Assembly: GCF_000024105.1 (NCBI RefSeq)
Contig: NC_013171.1
Coordinates: 248,001-312,000, forward strand
From: Anaerococcus prevotii DSM 20548
GTDB taxonomy: Bacteria; Bacillota; Clostridia; Tissierellales; Peptoniphilaceae
Direction: 5' to 3'
DNA: 64,000 bases
Shown here: positions 45,851 through 54,485 of the stretch, one piece after another
Layout of the letters: each line of letters starts with the position of its first letter
Numbering within the stretch: the stretch's first letter is position 1
Notes under the pieces: model-generated
Told to the model about the DNA's origin: nothing
Seen by the model: the letters and a program-made list of their open reading frames with translations, nothing else
Database searches by the model: none
Translations under genes and position numbers: made by a program

Positions 45851-46365
45851 ATAATATAAAATTATATATACCAAAAGAAAATGAATTAGATTTTGCCAAA
45901 ATTCTATTAAATGATCCTCTTACTATGGCTTACAACAAAGGATATGATCTGCAATTTGCTGGCTACGATAAGACCATAGGCTGCATAATTCACGATAGAA
46001 GCTTTCGGAAAAGACGGTATGATATTTATTTTTTTAATCCAGGTGATTATTTTTACGCCTATATCTATGATGAAGACTTAAAAGCATTTGTAGGTGATGT
46101 AAATTTTCATCCTTCAAGCTTAGGGTTTCGCACCAGGGATATAGGTATTGTAATTAAAAATGAGTATAGGGGACAGGGTTACGGTAAGGCTGGTCTTAAA
46201 TTACTAATCGATAAGGCTTTTTCCTTTGAAAATATACAATATCTTCATAATAATTTTGAGAAAACACGAACATATGCTTATAAAATCCATACAGACCTAG
46301 GTTTTAGAATTATTGGCGTGGAAAATAATATAGTCGATTTAATTTGTGAAAAAAAGATAAATTAG
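45847..46365 (+). CDS. GNAT-family N-acetyltransferase
   Basis: 172 residues. The acetyl-CoA binding motif A is visible as IVIKNEYRGQGYGKAGLKLL (R/QxxGxG/A), about residues 100-119. Strands before it (VGDVNFHPSS) and after it (ENIQYLHNNFEKTR) fit the RimJ/RimL-like group. Its start overlaps the methyltransferase stop by four bases (ATGA), so the pair is co-translated and may modify the same compound or confer a small resistance or modification function. Confidence 0.82.
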   Translation: MNNIKLYIPKENELDFAKILLNDPLTMAYNKGYDLQFAGYDKTIGCIIHDRSFRKRRYDIYFFNPGDYFYAYIYDEDLKAFVGDVNFHPSSLGFRTRDIGIVIKNEYRGQGYGKAGLKLLIDKAFSFENIQYLHNNFEKTRTYAYKIHTDLGFRIIGVENNIVDLICEKKIN

Positions 46366-46391
46366 ATAGAAATTTATTTTAATGATTTAGT

Positions 46392-46420
46392 TTGACAAGT
46401 CCTCTCTATTTTGCTACAAT
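46392..46420 (+). promoter_or_regulatory. Promoter of the uracil-type permease
   Basis: TTGACA (46392-46397), 17-base spacer, TACAAT (46415-46420). The leader to ATG 46447 is only about 20 bases, too short for a PyrR attenuator or purine riboswitch. Confidence 0.75.
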
Positions 46421-46446
46421 ATCATGTGGAAATTTAGGGAGGTATT

Positions 46447-47712
46447 ATGAAAAATTCTAAAAAAATCTACAAAGTAGAAGAAAAAGTTCCATTAAAATTA
46501 TTGTTACCCTTGTCGATCCAACATACTTTTGCAATGTTTGGCGCTAGTGTCTTAGTTCCTATTTTATTTGGCATTAATCCAGGTATCGTATTATTGATGA
46601 ATGGTATCGGAACATTATTATTTATATTAATTACTAAACAAAAAGCACCTGCTTATTTGGGTTCTTCATTCGCATTTTTAGCTCCAGGTACAGCTATTAT
46701 CGCAAATGAAGGTTTCCAGTATGCTCAGGGTGCTTTTATTGTGGTCGGAATTCTCGGCTGTATCTTAGCTTATATAATATATAAGTTTGGGACAAGTTGG
46801 ATAGATGTTCTTCTTCCACCTGCAGCTATGGGAGCAGTTGTTGCTCTTATAGGTTTTGAGCTTGCTGGAAATACTGTAACAGGAGGAACAATTGGGGCCA
46901 ATCTTATGACAGATACAGCTTCAAAGAAAGACTTTTTGGTCTTTTTTATAACATTATTTACAGCAATCATTGGATCAGTTGCCTTTAAGGGCTTCTTCTC
47001 AACAATTCCTATCTTGATCTCAATCGTGGTAGGATACATTGCTGCGGTATTTTTCGGAATGGTAGACTTTACTCCAGTAAGAGAAGCGAGCCTTTTTACC
47101 CTACCAGACTTCTCAGCTCCAAAGTTTTCTGCCAGTGCAATCCTTGCCATGCTTCCGGTAATCCTAGTAATTACAAGTGAACATATTTCTCACCAAGTTG
47201 TAACAAGTAATATCATAGGAAGAGATCTTTTAAAAGAGCCAGGTCTACACAGATCAATCTTTGCCGATAACTTCTCATCAGCCCTATCAGGATTTGTGGG
47301 TGGTGTTCCTACTACAACTTATGGAGAAAATATCGGGGTTATGGCTATCACAGGAGTTTATTCAGTCCAAGTTATTGGGGGAGCTGCAGTTATTTCGATA
47401 ATCATGGCCTTCTTTGGACCTTTGGCTGCGATTATTCAGACTATTCCAGGAAATGTAATAGGAGGAGTAACCTTCCTTCTTTATGGAATGATAGGTACAA
47501 GTGGTATAAGACTCTTGGTAGATCAGAAGGTAGATTATTCCAAGTCAATCAACCTAGTCTTGACATCAGTAATATTTATAGCAGGTCTTTCAGGGCTTTC
47601 TTTAAAGTTTGGAGCAATCCACCTACAGGGAATGGTCCTAGCCTCAGTTGTGGCAGTTGTCCTATCTGCCTTTATGACCCTTCTTAAGAAATTAAATCTA
47701 ATTAACCAGTAA
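46447..47712 (+). CDS. Uracil/xanthine permease family (NCS2) transporter
   Basis: 421 residues with about twelve to fourteen helices. Family marks: LPLSIQHTFAMFGASVLVP at the start (the QH motif), SSFAFLAPG, VTGGTIGANLM, and the NCS2 signature region VITSEHISHQVVTS with TTTYGENIGVMAITG. The last features fit uracil permeases (UraA/PyrP) better than xanthine ones, but the exact base is not certain. It brings in nucleobases by proton symport. Single-gene unit with consensus promoter and strong terminator. Confidence 0.9.
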   Translation: MKNSKKIYKVEEKVPLKLLLPLSIQHTFAMFGASVLVPILFGINPGIVLLMNGIGTLLFILITKQKAPAYLGSSFAFLAPGTAIIANEGFQYAQGAFIVVGILGCILAYIIYKFGTSWIDVLLPPAAMGAVVALIGFELAGNTVTGGTIGANLMTDTASKKDFLVFFITLFTAIIGSVAFKGFFSTIPILISIVVGYIAAVFFGMVDFTPVREASLFTLPDFSAPKFSASAILAMLPVILVITSEHISHQVVTSNIIGRDLLKEPGLHRSIFADNFSSALSGFVGGVPTTTYGENIGVMAITGVYSVQVIGGAAVISIIMAFFGPLAAIIQTIPGNVIGGVTFLLYGMIGTSGIRLLVDQKVDYSKSINLVLTSVIFIAGLSGLSLKFGAIHLQGMVLASVVAVVLSAFMTLLKKLNLINQ

Positions 47713-47718
47713 AAATAA

Positions 47719-47744
47719 AGCTCCCCGTTAAGGGGAGTTTTTGA
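47719..47744 (+). terminator. Terminator of the nucleobase permease gene
   Basis: CTCCCC-GTTA-GGGGAG-type stem followed by TTTTT. Confidence 0.9.
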
Positions 47745-47751
47745 GTCGATA

Positions 47752-48308
47752 TTATTGTAAAAATAAGTGTTCGATTAAAATCTTTACTCCAAGGCTTATG
47801 AGGATTATTCCTCCAGTAAGCTCTGATATTTGCTTACTCTTCATTCCAAGCTTAGAGCCAATCTTAAAGCCCATTACTGAAAGAAGGGCAGTTACTATTC
47901 CTATTGTAGATGCAGATTTTACTATATCTATATTTAAAAAGGCAAGTCCTACTCCTACTGCCAAGGCATCGATAGAGGTCGCAATTCCCATCTTTGATAG
48001 GGAAAGAAAGTCAAAGCCACGGTTAACCTCACAATAGGCATTTCTTGATTCTTTTATCATCTCAAGTCCTAAGATCAAAAGCAAGAAAAAGGCTATCCAA
48101 TGATCAATAGCCTTTATAGATTCCGCAAATCTTCTTCCCAACAAGAATCCAATAACTGGCATAAAGGCCTGGAAAAAGCCGAAACAAAAACCAACCGACA
48201 AACTGTTTTTATAGAATGTGTCTTCTCAGATAAGCCCTTGCAGATACTTGCGGCAAAAGCATCCATGGCAAGGCCCACTGACAAGATCAATAATGATGCT
48301 GTATCCAA
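47752..48308 (-). pseudogene. mntP: Manganese efflux protein MntP, frameshifted
   Basis: Two frames together make a normal MntP of about 185 residues. The N-terminal part (TTG 48308 after GGGGGA; SVGLAMDAFAASICKG, with the conserved Asp) reads 34 residues to HSIK. The C-terminal part (SVGFCFGFFQAFMP … ending LIEHLFLQ at 47752) is one base off. The break lies at a run of five T on the plus strand (48206-48210, five A in the gene); a sixth A would restore IKNSLSVGF. It is thus a broken gene, a homopolymer sequencing error, or a site of slippage. No yybP-ykoY riboswitch is seen upstream. Confidence 0.8.
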
Positions 48309-48382
48309 AAATCCCCCTTTATCTTCCTTAAGTAAATTGCTTATATATTTAACCGGAAAGCCAACTTAATGCAAGTATAAAG

Positions 48383-48403
48383 AAAAACCGGCCAGTTTGG
48401 CCG
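48383..48403 (-). terminator. Terminator of the secreted-protein genes
   Basis: On the minus strand CGGCCA-AAC-TGGCCG is followed by GTTTTT, 17 bases after the stop at 48420. Confidence 0.85.
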
Positions 48404-48419
48404 ATCTCACTTTACAAAA

Positions 48420-48953
48420 TTATTCAAATTGACTTATTATTCTTTCTGCTCTTGCTATAACCTCGTTACTTCTTCTTATTAGGTCGTTTGCCCTATCACC
48501 CATTGTACGAGCTATAGCAGGATATTCGCTCATTATATACTTGACAGCTTCTATAGTAAGCTTGTGCTCTTCAATTGTATATTTTAATTCTTGAACGGCT
48601 AGTATCTTCTTACCATATTCTTTTAGATTATTCTTAGCCTCGTTAAGTCCTATTGTCGCATTTCTAAGCTCTTCATAGCTTGCATCTTTATTGTTAAGGA
48701 CTGACTTAGCATATTCTAGGGCCCCATTGTATTCTGCCTTTAGGCTTTCTTTGTTTATTAGGCCGTAGGCTTTAGATGCGAAAATATTTTCGCTATCATT
48801 AATTCCGTTTTGCAATTGCTCTCTTTGACTTGCCATCTTATCTTCTTCAGCATAGCTTATGCTTACTGGTGATATAGTTGGAAAACTTGGAACAGTTGCT
48901 AGAAAAGCAAAGTTTATTGTAAATATTAGGGCTAATATCTTTTTCTTAATCAT
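48420..48953 (-). CDS. Secreted helical protein with shared C-terminal module
   Basis: 177 residues. A signal peptide (MIKKKILALIFTINFAFLA… with likely cleavage after SYA, about residue 35) is followed by a FIVAR-like helical segment (about 40-115; ALEYAKSVLNN, LRNATIGLNEAKNNL). The last 60 residues (EEHKLTIEAVKYIMSEYPAIA...) closely resemble the end of the next protein upstream. No LPXTG, so released or bound non-covalently. Together the two genes look like a duplicated exported protein family; function unknown, adhesion or wall binding are possible. Confidence 0.75.
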   Translation of the reverse strand: MIKKKILALIFTINFAFLATVPSFPTISPVSISYAEEDKMASQREQLQNGINDSENIFASKAYGLINKESLKAEYNGALEYAKSVLNNKDASYEELRNATIGLNEAKNNLKEYGKKILAVQELKYTIEEHKLTIEAVKYIMSEYPAIARTMGDRANDLIRRSNEVIARAERIISQFE

Positions 48954-48972
48954 TCTTACTCCTATTTCCTAT

Positions 48973-50004
48973 TTATAGCATTCCGTAGTGTTCTAAAATC
49001 TTGTTAGATTTTTCTATTACCTTAGCAGATTTTTCTAGATATGCTCTGATCTGATTGCCGTAATTTTTGGCAATAGCTGGGTAGTTTAGGAGCATCTTGC
49101 AAGCCTTAACTGTTAGCTCGTGCTCTTCTTTAGCTGCCTTTAATTCTTTAAGAGCCTTTTTGATTTTATCGGCATCTTCTTTAAGTTCTAGGCCTTCCTT
49201 AGCTTCTTTTAATTTACCTACAATACCTTCATAGTCTTCAAGCTTTGAATTAGGATTACTTTCTATTGATTTAGCACTTGTTAGAGCAAGGTCAAATATC
49301 TTGTAGGTATTTTCGGTGTATTTGTCTTTGTTTTTAACAATTTCTTCTGCATCTTTAATTTTTGTGCCTAATTCTTCTTTTGCTGCATTTTCCTTAACAG
49401 CTCTGATTATAGCTTCTCTTGCTTCTCTTATATCTGCTACGGCTTTTTCGTATTCGCCTTCAGATAATTTGTTAGATCCTTTGTTGAAAACTAGGTATCC
49501 ATTTGTGATTGCAAGATCATAGAGGTCTTTTTTATCTTTTGGAGCATTTTTATAATTGGAATCATTTCTCACAAAATCTTGAGATTCCATTAATAATTTG
49601 GCTAGGGTCTCTGTATCTACGCTTTCCCCGTTTAGCTTATCTTTTGCTTCATTTAGCAAGGCTAATTGAGATTTGGCTTTTTCTGCTTCTATCTTGTAAG
49701 CTTCATCACTAGTTAAACCCTTTTCTTCTTCTAGGAAAGCTTTAGTCTTTTCCATTATTCCATCAAAAGATGCTTTTGGATAAGATGTTGAGTTTATATA
49801 AGTGTAGTCATCATATAAGTTAAGGCAAGAATTGTAAGTATTCTTCAATTCATTAAAAACATTTTCGTATATTTCTTTTGCGCTTTTTTCTTGGCTTACT
49901 TCTGGAGCTGCTTGTACATTTGTTAAGCTTTGTCCACTTCCTAGAACGAAACTTGTAGCGAGAGCTATTGCTATTATTCCCTTTTTAAGATTATTTTTTT
50001 TCAT
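48973..50004 (-). CDS. Secreted helical protein with FIVAR-like repeats
   Basis: 343 residues. Signal peptide (KKGIIAIALATSFVLG…, cleavage near VQAAP, about residue 33). The mature part is nearly all alpha-helical with segments like FIVAR modules (LGTKIKDAEEIVKNKDKY, YEGIVGKLKEAKEGLEL). The final 60 residues (KEEHELTVKACKMLLNYPAIA, shown only in part) match the end of the neighbouring protein. FIVAR-like repeats occur in Gram-positive adhesins. No wall anchor. It lies 19 bases upstream of its paralogue on the same strand, and both likely share a transcript. Confidence 0.78.
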   Translation of the reverse strand: MKKNNLKKGIIAIALATSFVLGSGQSLTNVQAAPEVSQEKSAKEIYENVFNELKNTYNSCLNLYDDYTYINSTSYPKASFDGIMEKTKAFLEEEKGLTSDEAYKIEAEKAKSQLALLNEAKDKLNGESVDTETLAKLLMESQDFVRNDSNYKNAPKDKKDLYDLAITNGYLVFNKGSNKLSEGEYEKAVADIREAREAIIRAVKENAAKEELGTKIKDAEEIVKNKDKYTENTYKIFDLALTSAKSIESNPNSKLEDYEGIVGKLKEAKEGLELKEDADKIKKALKELKAAKEEHELTVKACKMLLNYPAIAKNYGNQIRAYLEKSAKVIEKSNKILEHYGML

Positions 50005-50162
50005 AAAAACTCCTTTTTCTAGTTTTACTTTTCTTTATTATACCATAGAACCGTTAACTTTCAGCATTTATCAAATCTTTACTGAGAATTGATTTTATTT
50101 CTCTTCTTAAATGTATTCTTACCCGTTTTGTGATATAGTATAGTATATATTATGGAGGCTAT

Positions 50163-51368
50163 ATGAAAAAATTTGGAAAAGTTATATTGGCTCTTGTCCT
50201 AACGGCAGGAGTTGGTTTTACAGGCTATATTGTTGGCCTAAATCGTGATTTAAATGCTACAAATAAGAGTGAAGACCAAGCGCATATTGAGGATATGCAT
50301 ATGTTAAAGAGCTTACTTGATAAGAACTTCCTCTTTGATTATGACGAAAAGGACCTCTATGAGGGATCTCTTAAGGGAATGTTTGCCAATCTCGGCGACC
50401 CTTACACCCAATACTACAGCAAGGATGAGTTTTCCAAGCTAATGGAGACTCTTGACGGGAGATATAAGGGAATCGGAGTTTTGGTTCAAGCGAGTAAGGA
50501 AGGCTTTATCAAAGTCGTTCAAGTCTTTGATGGTTCTCCTGCTTCTGAGGCAGGCCTTAAAGAAGGCGATTATATAATAAAGGTCGAAGGCAAGGAATAT
50601 TCTGCAGATCAAATGGAAGAAGCTGTCGCTATTATGAAAGGTGAGGAAGATACTAATGTCAAAATCACTGTTAGAAGAATGGAAGAAGATGGCAAGAACT
50701 TCAAAGATATAGATATGGAAGTCGCAAGACGTGATGTTAAAGTCGATACGATAGATGAAAGTCTTATGGAGATAAGAGATAAGAAGATCGGCTACATCCA
50801 TATCAAGTCCTTTGATGATGTAACAGGAGAAGACTTCGAGGCCTCTTACAAGAAGCTAAAAGATGCTGGAATGGAAGGGCTTGTTTTAGACCTTAGGAAC
50901 AATCCTGGTGGATCTCTTGACGTTTGTCTCGATATAGCAGATAAATTCCTAGATAAGGGAGTTATAGTAACTACAGAAGATAAGAAGGGAGAAGTAATCA
51001 CTGAAGAAAGTGACGAAGATAAAGACGATATCCCAATGACAGTCCTAGTAAATGAAAACTCTGCTTCAGCAAGCGAGATCTTATCTGGAGCGCTCAAGGA
51101 CAGAGATAGGGCTAAGATTATCGGTAAGAAGACTTTTGGTAAGGGTATTGTACAAAAACTTTTCCCACTAGATGATGGATCAGGGGCTAAGATTACAATC
51201 AGCGAATACCACACACCATCAGGTGCAAAAATCAATAAGGTCGGAGTAGAGCCTGATATCGAAGTAGAAAATACTGAGGAAGGCCTTGAGATTTCAAAGA
51301 AGAACTTCTCAAAGGATGATCAATTCAAAAAGGCCCTTCAAGTCCTCTTAGACCAAATGGGTGAATAG
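50163..51368 (+). CDS. C-terminal processing protease, S41 family
   Basis: 401-residue membrane-anchored serine protease. An N-terminal helix (VILALVLTAGVGFTGYIVG) is followed by the PDZ domain (about 95-180; GIGVLVQASKEGFIKV, GSPASEAGLKEGDYI) and the S41 core. The catalytic Ser is in NENSASASEILSG and the Lys in GKKTFGKGIVQ, both intact. It trims or degrades exported proteins by recognising their C-termini. Strong context clue: the mgtE start follows its stop directly, so they are co-transcribed. Confidence 0.93.
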   Translation: MKKFGKVILALVLTAGVGFTGYIVGLNRDLNATNKSEDQAHIEDMHMLKSLLDKNFLFDYDEKDLYEGSLKGMFANLGDPYTQYYSKDEFSKLMETLDGRYKGIGVLVQASKEGFIKVVQVFDGSPASEAGLKEGDYIIKVEGKEYSADQMEEAVAIMKGEEDTNVKITVRRMEEDGKNFKDIDMEVARRDVKVDTIDESLMEIRDKKIGYIHIKSFDDVTGEDFEASYKKLKDAGMEGLVLDLRNNPGGSLDVCLDIADKFLDKGVIVTTEDKKGEVITEESDEDKDDIPMTVLVNENSASASEILSGALKDRDRAKIIGKKTFGKGIVQKLFPLDDGSGAKITISEYHTPSGAKINKVGVEPDIEVENTEEGLEISKKNFSKDDQFKKALQVLLDQMGE

Positions 51369-52739
51369 ATGCAAAATCATGCTGATTATTCAAAAAGAGT
51401 AGAAGAGTTAAACTCACTTCTAGAAAAACGTGATGGGACCAATCTTTCCAAGCTTTTGAGAAGGACTAACCCTGTAGATATAGAAGAATTCATATCGACT
51501 TTAAGCGCAGAAGATGCCCTAATTGTATTCAGACTCCTCAAAAAGGAAGATGCAATAGAAGTTTTTGCAGAGCTTGATCCGGAGGATAAGGATAAGATTA
51601 AAAAGGGACTAAATGATACGGAATTTCATTCGCTTTTGGGCCAACTAGACTTTGACGATATGATCGACACCTTAGAGGAGATGCCAGCTTCTGTCGTTCA
51701 AAAAATTCTAAGAAATACCGATACAGAAAAGAGAAAGAAAGTTAACCAATATCTTAAGTTTCCAGAAGATTCTGCAGCAAGTCTGATGACTCCAGAATTT
51801 GTGGAGCTTAAGATAACAATGACTGTAAAAGAGGCCCTAGAGACTATAAAAAGGGTTGGCAATAACAAGGTCACCGTCTATACTTGCTATGTTACAGATT
51901 CTACCAAAAAGCTTTTAGGCTACGTGTCCTTGAGAAATCTCGTCACAAGTGATGGAGATACCCTAATATCAACCCTTCTCTATGAGGATGTAATCACAGT
52001 TAGGACAGACGAGGACCAAGAAGATGTAGGAAGGACCTTCCAAAAATACGGCTTTACTGCCCTACCAGTAGTGGATAAGGAAGATAGGCTTGTGGGAATT
52101 ATCACGGTAGATGATATCATGTGGATAATTGAGCAAGAGGCAACAGAAGACTTCCAAATCATGGCTGCTACCACACCAGAAGAGGAAGAATACAGCAAGA
52201 TGAGTGTTTGGGATCTTGCCAAAAACAGGATTCCTTGGCTGATGTTTCTTATGATATCATCTGCCTTTACCTCAACCATACTTAAAAGCTACGAGGCAGT
52301 TATCCAGTCGATAATCGCCCTCAACATGTTTATACCTATGCTAACAGACTCTGGGGGAAATGCAGGAAGCCAGACATCAACCCTTGTAATCCGTGCTATG
52401 GCTACAAAGGACATAGAACTATCCGATTGGGCCAAGGTCGTATGGAAGGAATGTAGGATTGGAATGGTATGTGGCTTATTCTTGTCAGTAGTAGGATTTT
52501 TCAAATGCTATTTATTTGATAAAGTAGGCTTAGAGATTGCCCTTATGGTTGCAGTTACGCTTTTCTTTATAGTTGTTACTGCCAAGGTCGTGGGATCTCT
52601 CCTTCCGATAATTGCCAAAAGACTCGGAGCAGATCCAGCTATAATGGCAAGTCCCCTTATCACAACCATAGTTGACTCCCTGGGTCTTATAGTTTACTTT
52701 AACATAGCTCAAATGTTTATGGATGTTGCACCAATATAG
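51369..52739 (+). CDS. mgtE: Magnesium transporter MgtE
   Basis: 456 residues. N-terminal superhelical MgtE_N domain (about 20-130), two CBS domains (about 135-260; SAASLMTPEFVELKITM and ALPVVDKEDRLVGIITVDD), then five helices forming the dimeric pore, with MLTDSGGNAGSQTSTLVIR as the conserved pore loop. The CBS/N-domain part closes the channel when Mg2+ is high. The start is the codon right after the protease stop, with GGGTGAATAG as a poor RBS, so translation is likely coupled. Confidence 0.95.
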   Translation: MQNHADYSKRVEELNSLLEKRDGTNLSKLLRRTNPVDIEEFISTLSAEDALIVFRLLKKEDAIEVFAELDPEDKDKIKKGLNDTEFHSLLGQLDFDDMIDTLEEMPASVVQKILRNTDTEKRKKVNQYLKFPEDSAASLMTPEFVELKITMTVKEALETIKRVGNNKVTVYTCYVTDSTKKLLGYVSLRNLVTSDGDTLISTLLYEDVITVRTDEDQEDVGRTFQKYGFTALPVVDKEDRLVGIITVDDIMWIIEQEATEDFQIMAATTPEEEEYSKMSVWDLAKNRIPWLMFLMISSAFTSTILKSYEAVIQSIIALNMFIPMLTDSGGNAGSQTSTLVIRAMATKDIELSDWAKVVWKECRIGMVCGLFLSVVGFFKCYLFDKVGLEIALMVAVTLFFIVVTAKVVGSLLPIIAKRLGADPAIMASPLITTIVDSLGLIVYFNIAQMFMDVAPI

Positions 52740-52747
52740 GGAGAATT

Positions 52748-53443
52748 ATGAAATATAAGAAAAAATATACTATAGGACATATGTTTTGCGACCGCTATGG
52801 CTATTTGACCATGAGAAATCTTGCGGCCTTGATGTTTGATGTTAGTTTCGAGCAAGCAAGTTTCCTCGAGAAGAATATTGATATGGAAAAGTTCAGATGG
52901 ATTGCTTATTCATGGGAGATAGATATAAGAAGGAATGTAAAACTCGATGATGAGATAGAAATTACAACCATACCGACCCATATGAATAGGTTCTATGCCT
53001 ATAGGGATTTTATAGTAGAAAAAAATGGACAAACCATCATAGTGGCCAAGGCAGTATTTCTGTTGATGGATATAGAAAGACTTCGCCCGGTAAAAATCTT
53101 AGATGATTTAGTAAAGGCCTATGGTAGAGAAGAGGAAGTATTCACTGCTAGGGATGTGAAACTAGAAAAAGACCTTGACTTTATTAAGGATATCCAAATT
53201 AGGAAGGCAGATATAGATACAAATTTCCATGTGAACAATGCAGTTTACTTCGATTATATCGAGGAACTTTCGGATATTTTCGCCAAGGATATAGGCTATA
53301 TCAAATTAGTTTACAGAAATGAAATTAGGAATAAGGAAAGCGTAAGGGCCTTAGGTAAAAAGAGCGGAGATGAATTCTCCTTTGCCCTAGAAGATGGGTC
53401 TTCTAAGACTTATGCTTACGGAAAGATAAGATTAGATGTATAA
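52748..53443 (+). CDS. Acyl-ACP thioesterase
   Basis: 231 residues, double-hotdog acyl-ACP thioesterase. The N-terminal hotdog (KKYTIGHMFCDRYGYLTM, WIAYSWEIDIRRNVKLDDE) and the C-terminal one (KADIDTNFHVNNAVYFDY with the Asn/His pair) are both visible. The enzyme releases free fatty acid from ACP, ending or adjusting fatty acid synthesis. It starts eight bases after mgtE, with GGGAG as RBS, and overlaps the next gene by eight bases. Confidence 0.88.
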   Translation: MKYKKKYTIGHMFCDRYGYLTMRNLAALMFDVSFEQASFLEKNIDMEKFRWIAYSWEIDIRRNVKLDDEIEITTIPTHMNRFYAYRDFIVEKNGQTIIVAKAVFLLMDIERLRPVKILDDLVKAYGREEEVFTARDVKLEKDLDFIKDIQIRKADIDTNFHVNNAVYFDYIEELSDIFAKDIGYIKLVYRNEIRNKESVRALGKKSGDEFSFALEDGSSKTYAYGKIRLDV

Positions 53444-54050
53444 AGAAGGATTTGGGAATATTCCCAACAAGGATAAGATAATAGATTATTTAGAAAAAGG
53501 CTTTAAGGATAAGTCTGATAGGTGGATCATAAAATCCTGGCTTTGCGGAAAAACTGCAGAAAAAATGGCTAAAGACTTGGGACTTGACCCAGATATAGCC
53601 CTGGCTTCTGCCTCCCTTGCCCAGATCGGTAAGTCCTCTTCTGGTGAAAATAATTTTCTAGAAGGCTTCAAGATCCTTAGGGCAGATTCTTATTTTTTTC
53701 CAGCGAAGGTTGCCATAAGCCAAAGCTTCCCCCTAAAGGACTTAGAGCTTTACAAGGATATTTACGACCTAGATCCCAAGGAGGAAGAATTTATAAGAAA
53801 TTTCTTATATAGATATGATTACACAGACTACGACTATCTAGTCCAGTATCTTTATATGATATTTGATGAAAACTTTGTGGGACTTGAGAAAGGGATGGAA
53901 CTTTTCTTAGATGAATCCTATCCAGCTCTTTTTAGGGAAAGATTTTATGAATTAGAAGAATATTTCCTCCCCAAGCTTGATGGAGATATAGAAGCTTATC
54001 TTATAAGAGCTAAAAAATCTAAGTTTCCTTACAAGCTTTTTAGGGACTAG
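53436..54050 (+). CDS. Degenerate HD-domain protein
   Basis: 204 residues. The stretch KTAEKMAKDLGLDPDIALAS then SLAQIGKSS (residues about 39-69) has the exact spacing of an HD phosphohydrolase start, but the metal residues are missing: the HD pair is AQ (62-63) and the earlier His is Ser or Trp. No later His-rich motif replaces them. It is therefore unlikely to be an active phosphohydrolase. It overlaps the thioesterase gene by eight bases and may act as a binding partner or sensor. The family is inferred by pattern only. Confidence 0.55.
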   Translation: MYKEGFGNIPNKDKIIDYLEKGFKDKSDRWIIKSWLCGKTAEKMAKDLGLDPDIALASASLAQIGKSSSGENNFLEGFKILRADSYFFPAKVAISQSFPLKDLELYKDIYDLDPKEEEFIRNFLYRYDYTDYDYLVQYLYMIFDENFVGLEKGMELFLDESYPALFRERFYELEEYFLPKLDGDIEAYLIRAKKSKFPYKLFRD

Positions 54051-54144
54051 GATTATTAAAATTTAAAGAATATACAAGCTAAATCTCGTTTGCAAAACTA
54101 AGTAACAGCAGTATATTATTAGTGAATTTATTTTACCAAACCCA

Positions 54145-54185
54145 AGGAGGCTGTTGCAATCTCGCAAAAGTCTCCTGATTTTTTT
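54145..54185 (+). terminator. Terminator upstream of the ferredoxin-like gene
   Basis: AGGAGGCT and AGTCTCCT form a stem with a long loop, followed by a seven-base T-run. It ends the unit from 50163 just 12 bases before the next gene's start. Confidence 0.7.
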
Positions 54186-54197
54186 ATAGGAGTTTTT

Positions 54198-54476
54198 ATG
54201 AAAGTAAAAGTATGTAAAAAATGCTCAAACGTTGATATAGATAAATTAGAAAAACTTAGTGACGAATACGGATTTAAACTAAAGACAGGCTGTCTTGGTC
54301 ATTGCAAGAAGGGGCAGAAAGATCAATCCTTTGGAGAGATTAAGTCAAAATTTGTCAAGGTAAAAGACTCTGAAGAATTTATGAAAAAGGTCGAAAAAAA
54401 GGCTATCAAGGCAGAGAAGTCCAAGAAAAAGAAAAAAGACAAGAAGAAAAAAGACAAAAAGAGAAAGAAGAGTTAG
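54198..54476 (+). CDS. Thioredoxin-like [2Fe-2S] ferredoxin-type protein with Lys tail
   Basis: 92 residues. Cys6, Cys9, Cys32 and Cys36 (KVCKKCSN and GCLGHCKKG) are spaced like the thioredoxin-fold [2Fe-2S] ferredoxins. After residue 65 the protein becomes almost pure Lys/Asp (KKKKKDKKKKDKK), a tail that could bind nucleic acid, acidic proteins or membrane. It lies ten bases before hydE, so a part in electron supply or Fe-S handling for the hydrogenase maturation set is plausible. Fold and role are inference. Confidence 0.6.
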   Translation: MKVKVCKKCSNVDIDKLEKLSDEYGFKLKTGCLGHCKKGQKDQSFGEIKSKFVKVKDSEEFMKKVEKKAIKAEKSKKKKKDKKKKDKKRKKS

Positions 54477-54485
54477 TAAATTTAT

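Noticed and set aside
44442-46365. Defence island
   Set aside because: A small membrane protein, methyltransferase and acetyltransferase in AT-rich DNA lack nucleases, helicases or known defence domains.
46770-47150. 126-residue frame opposite the nucleobase permease
   Set aside because: Antisense shadow without ribosome site or family match.
48309-48382. Manganese (yybP-ykoY) riboswitch upstream of mntP
   Set aside because: Only about 75 bases lie between the preceding terminator and the start, and the conserved riboswitch elements are absent.
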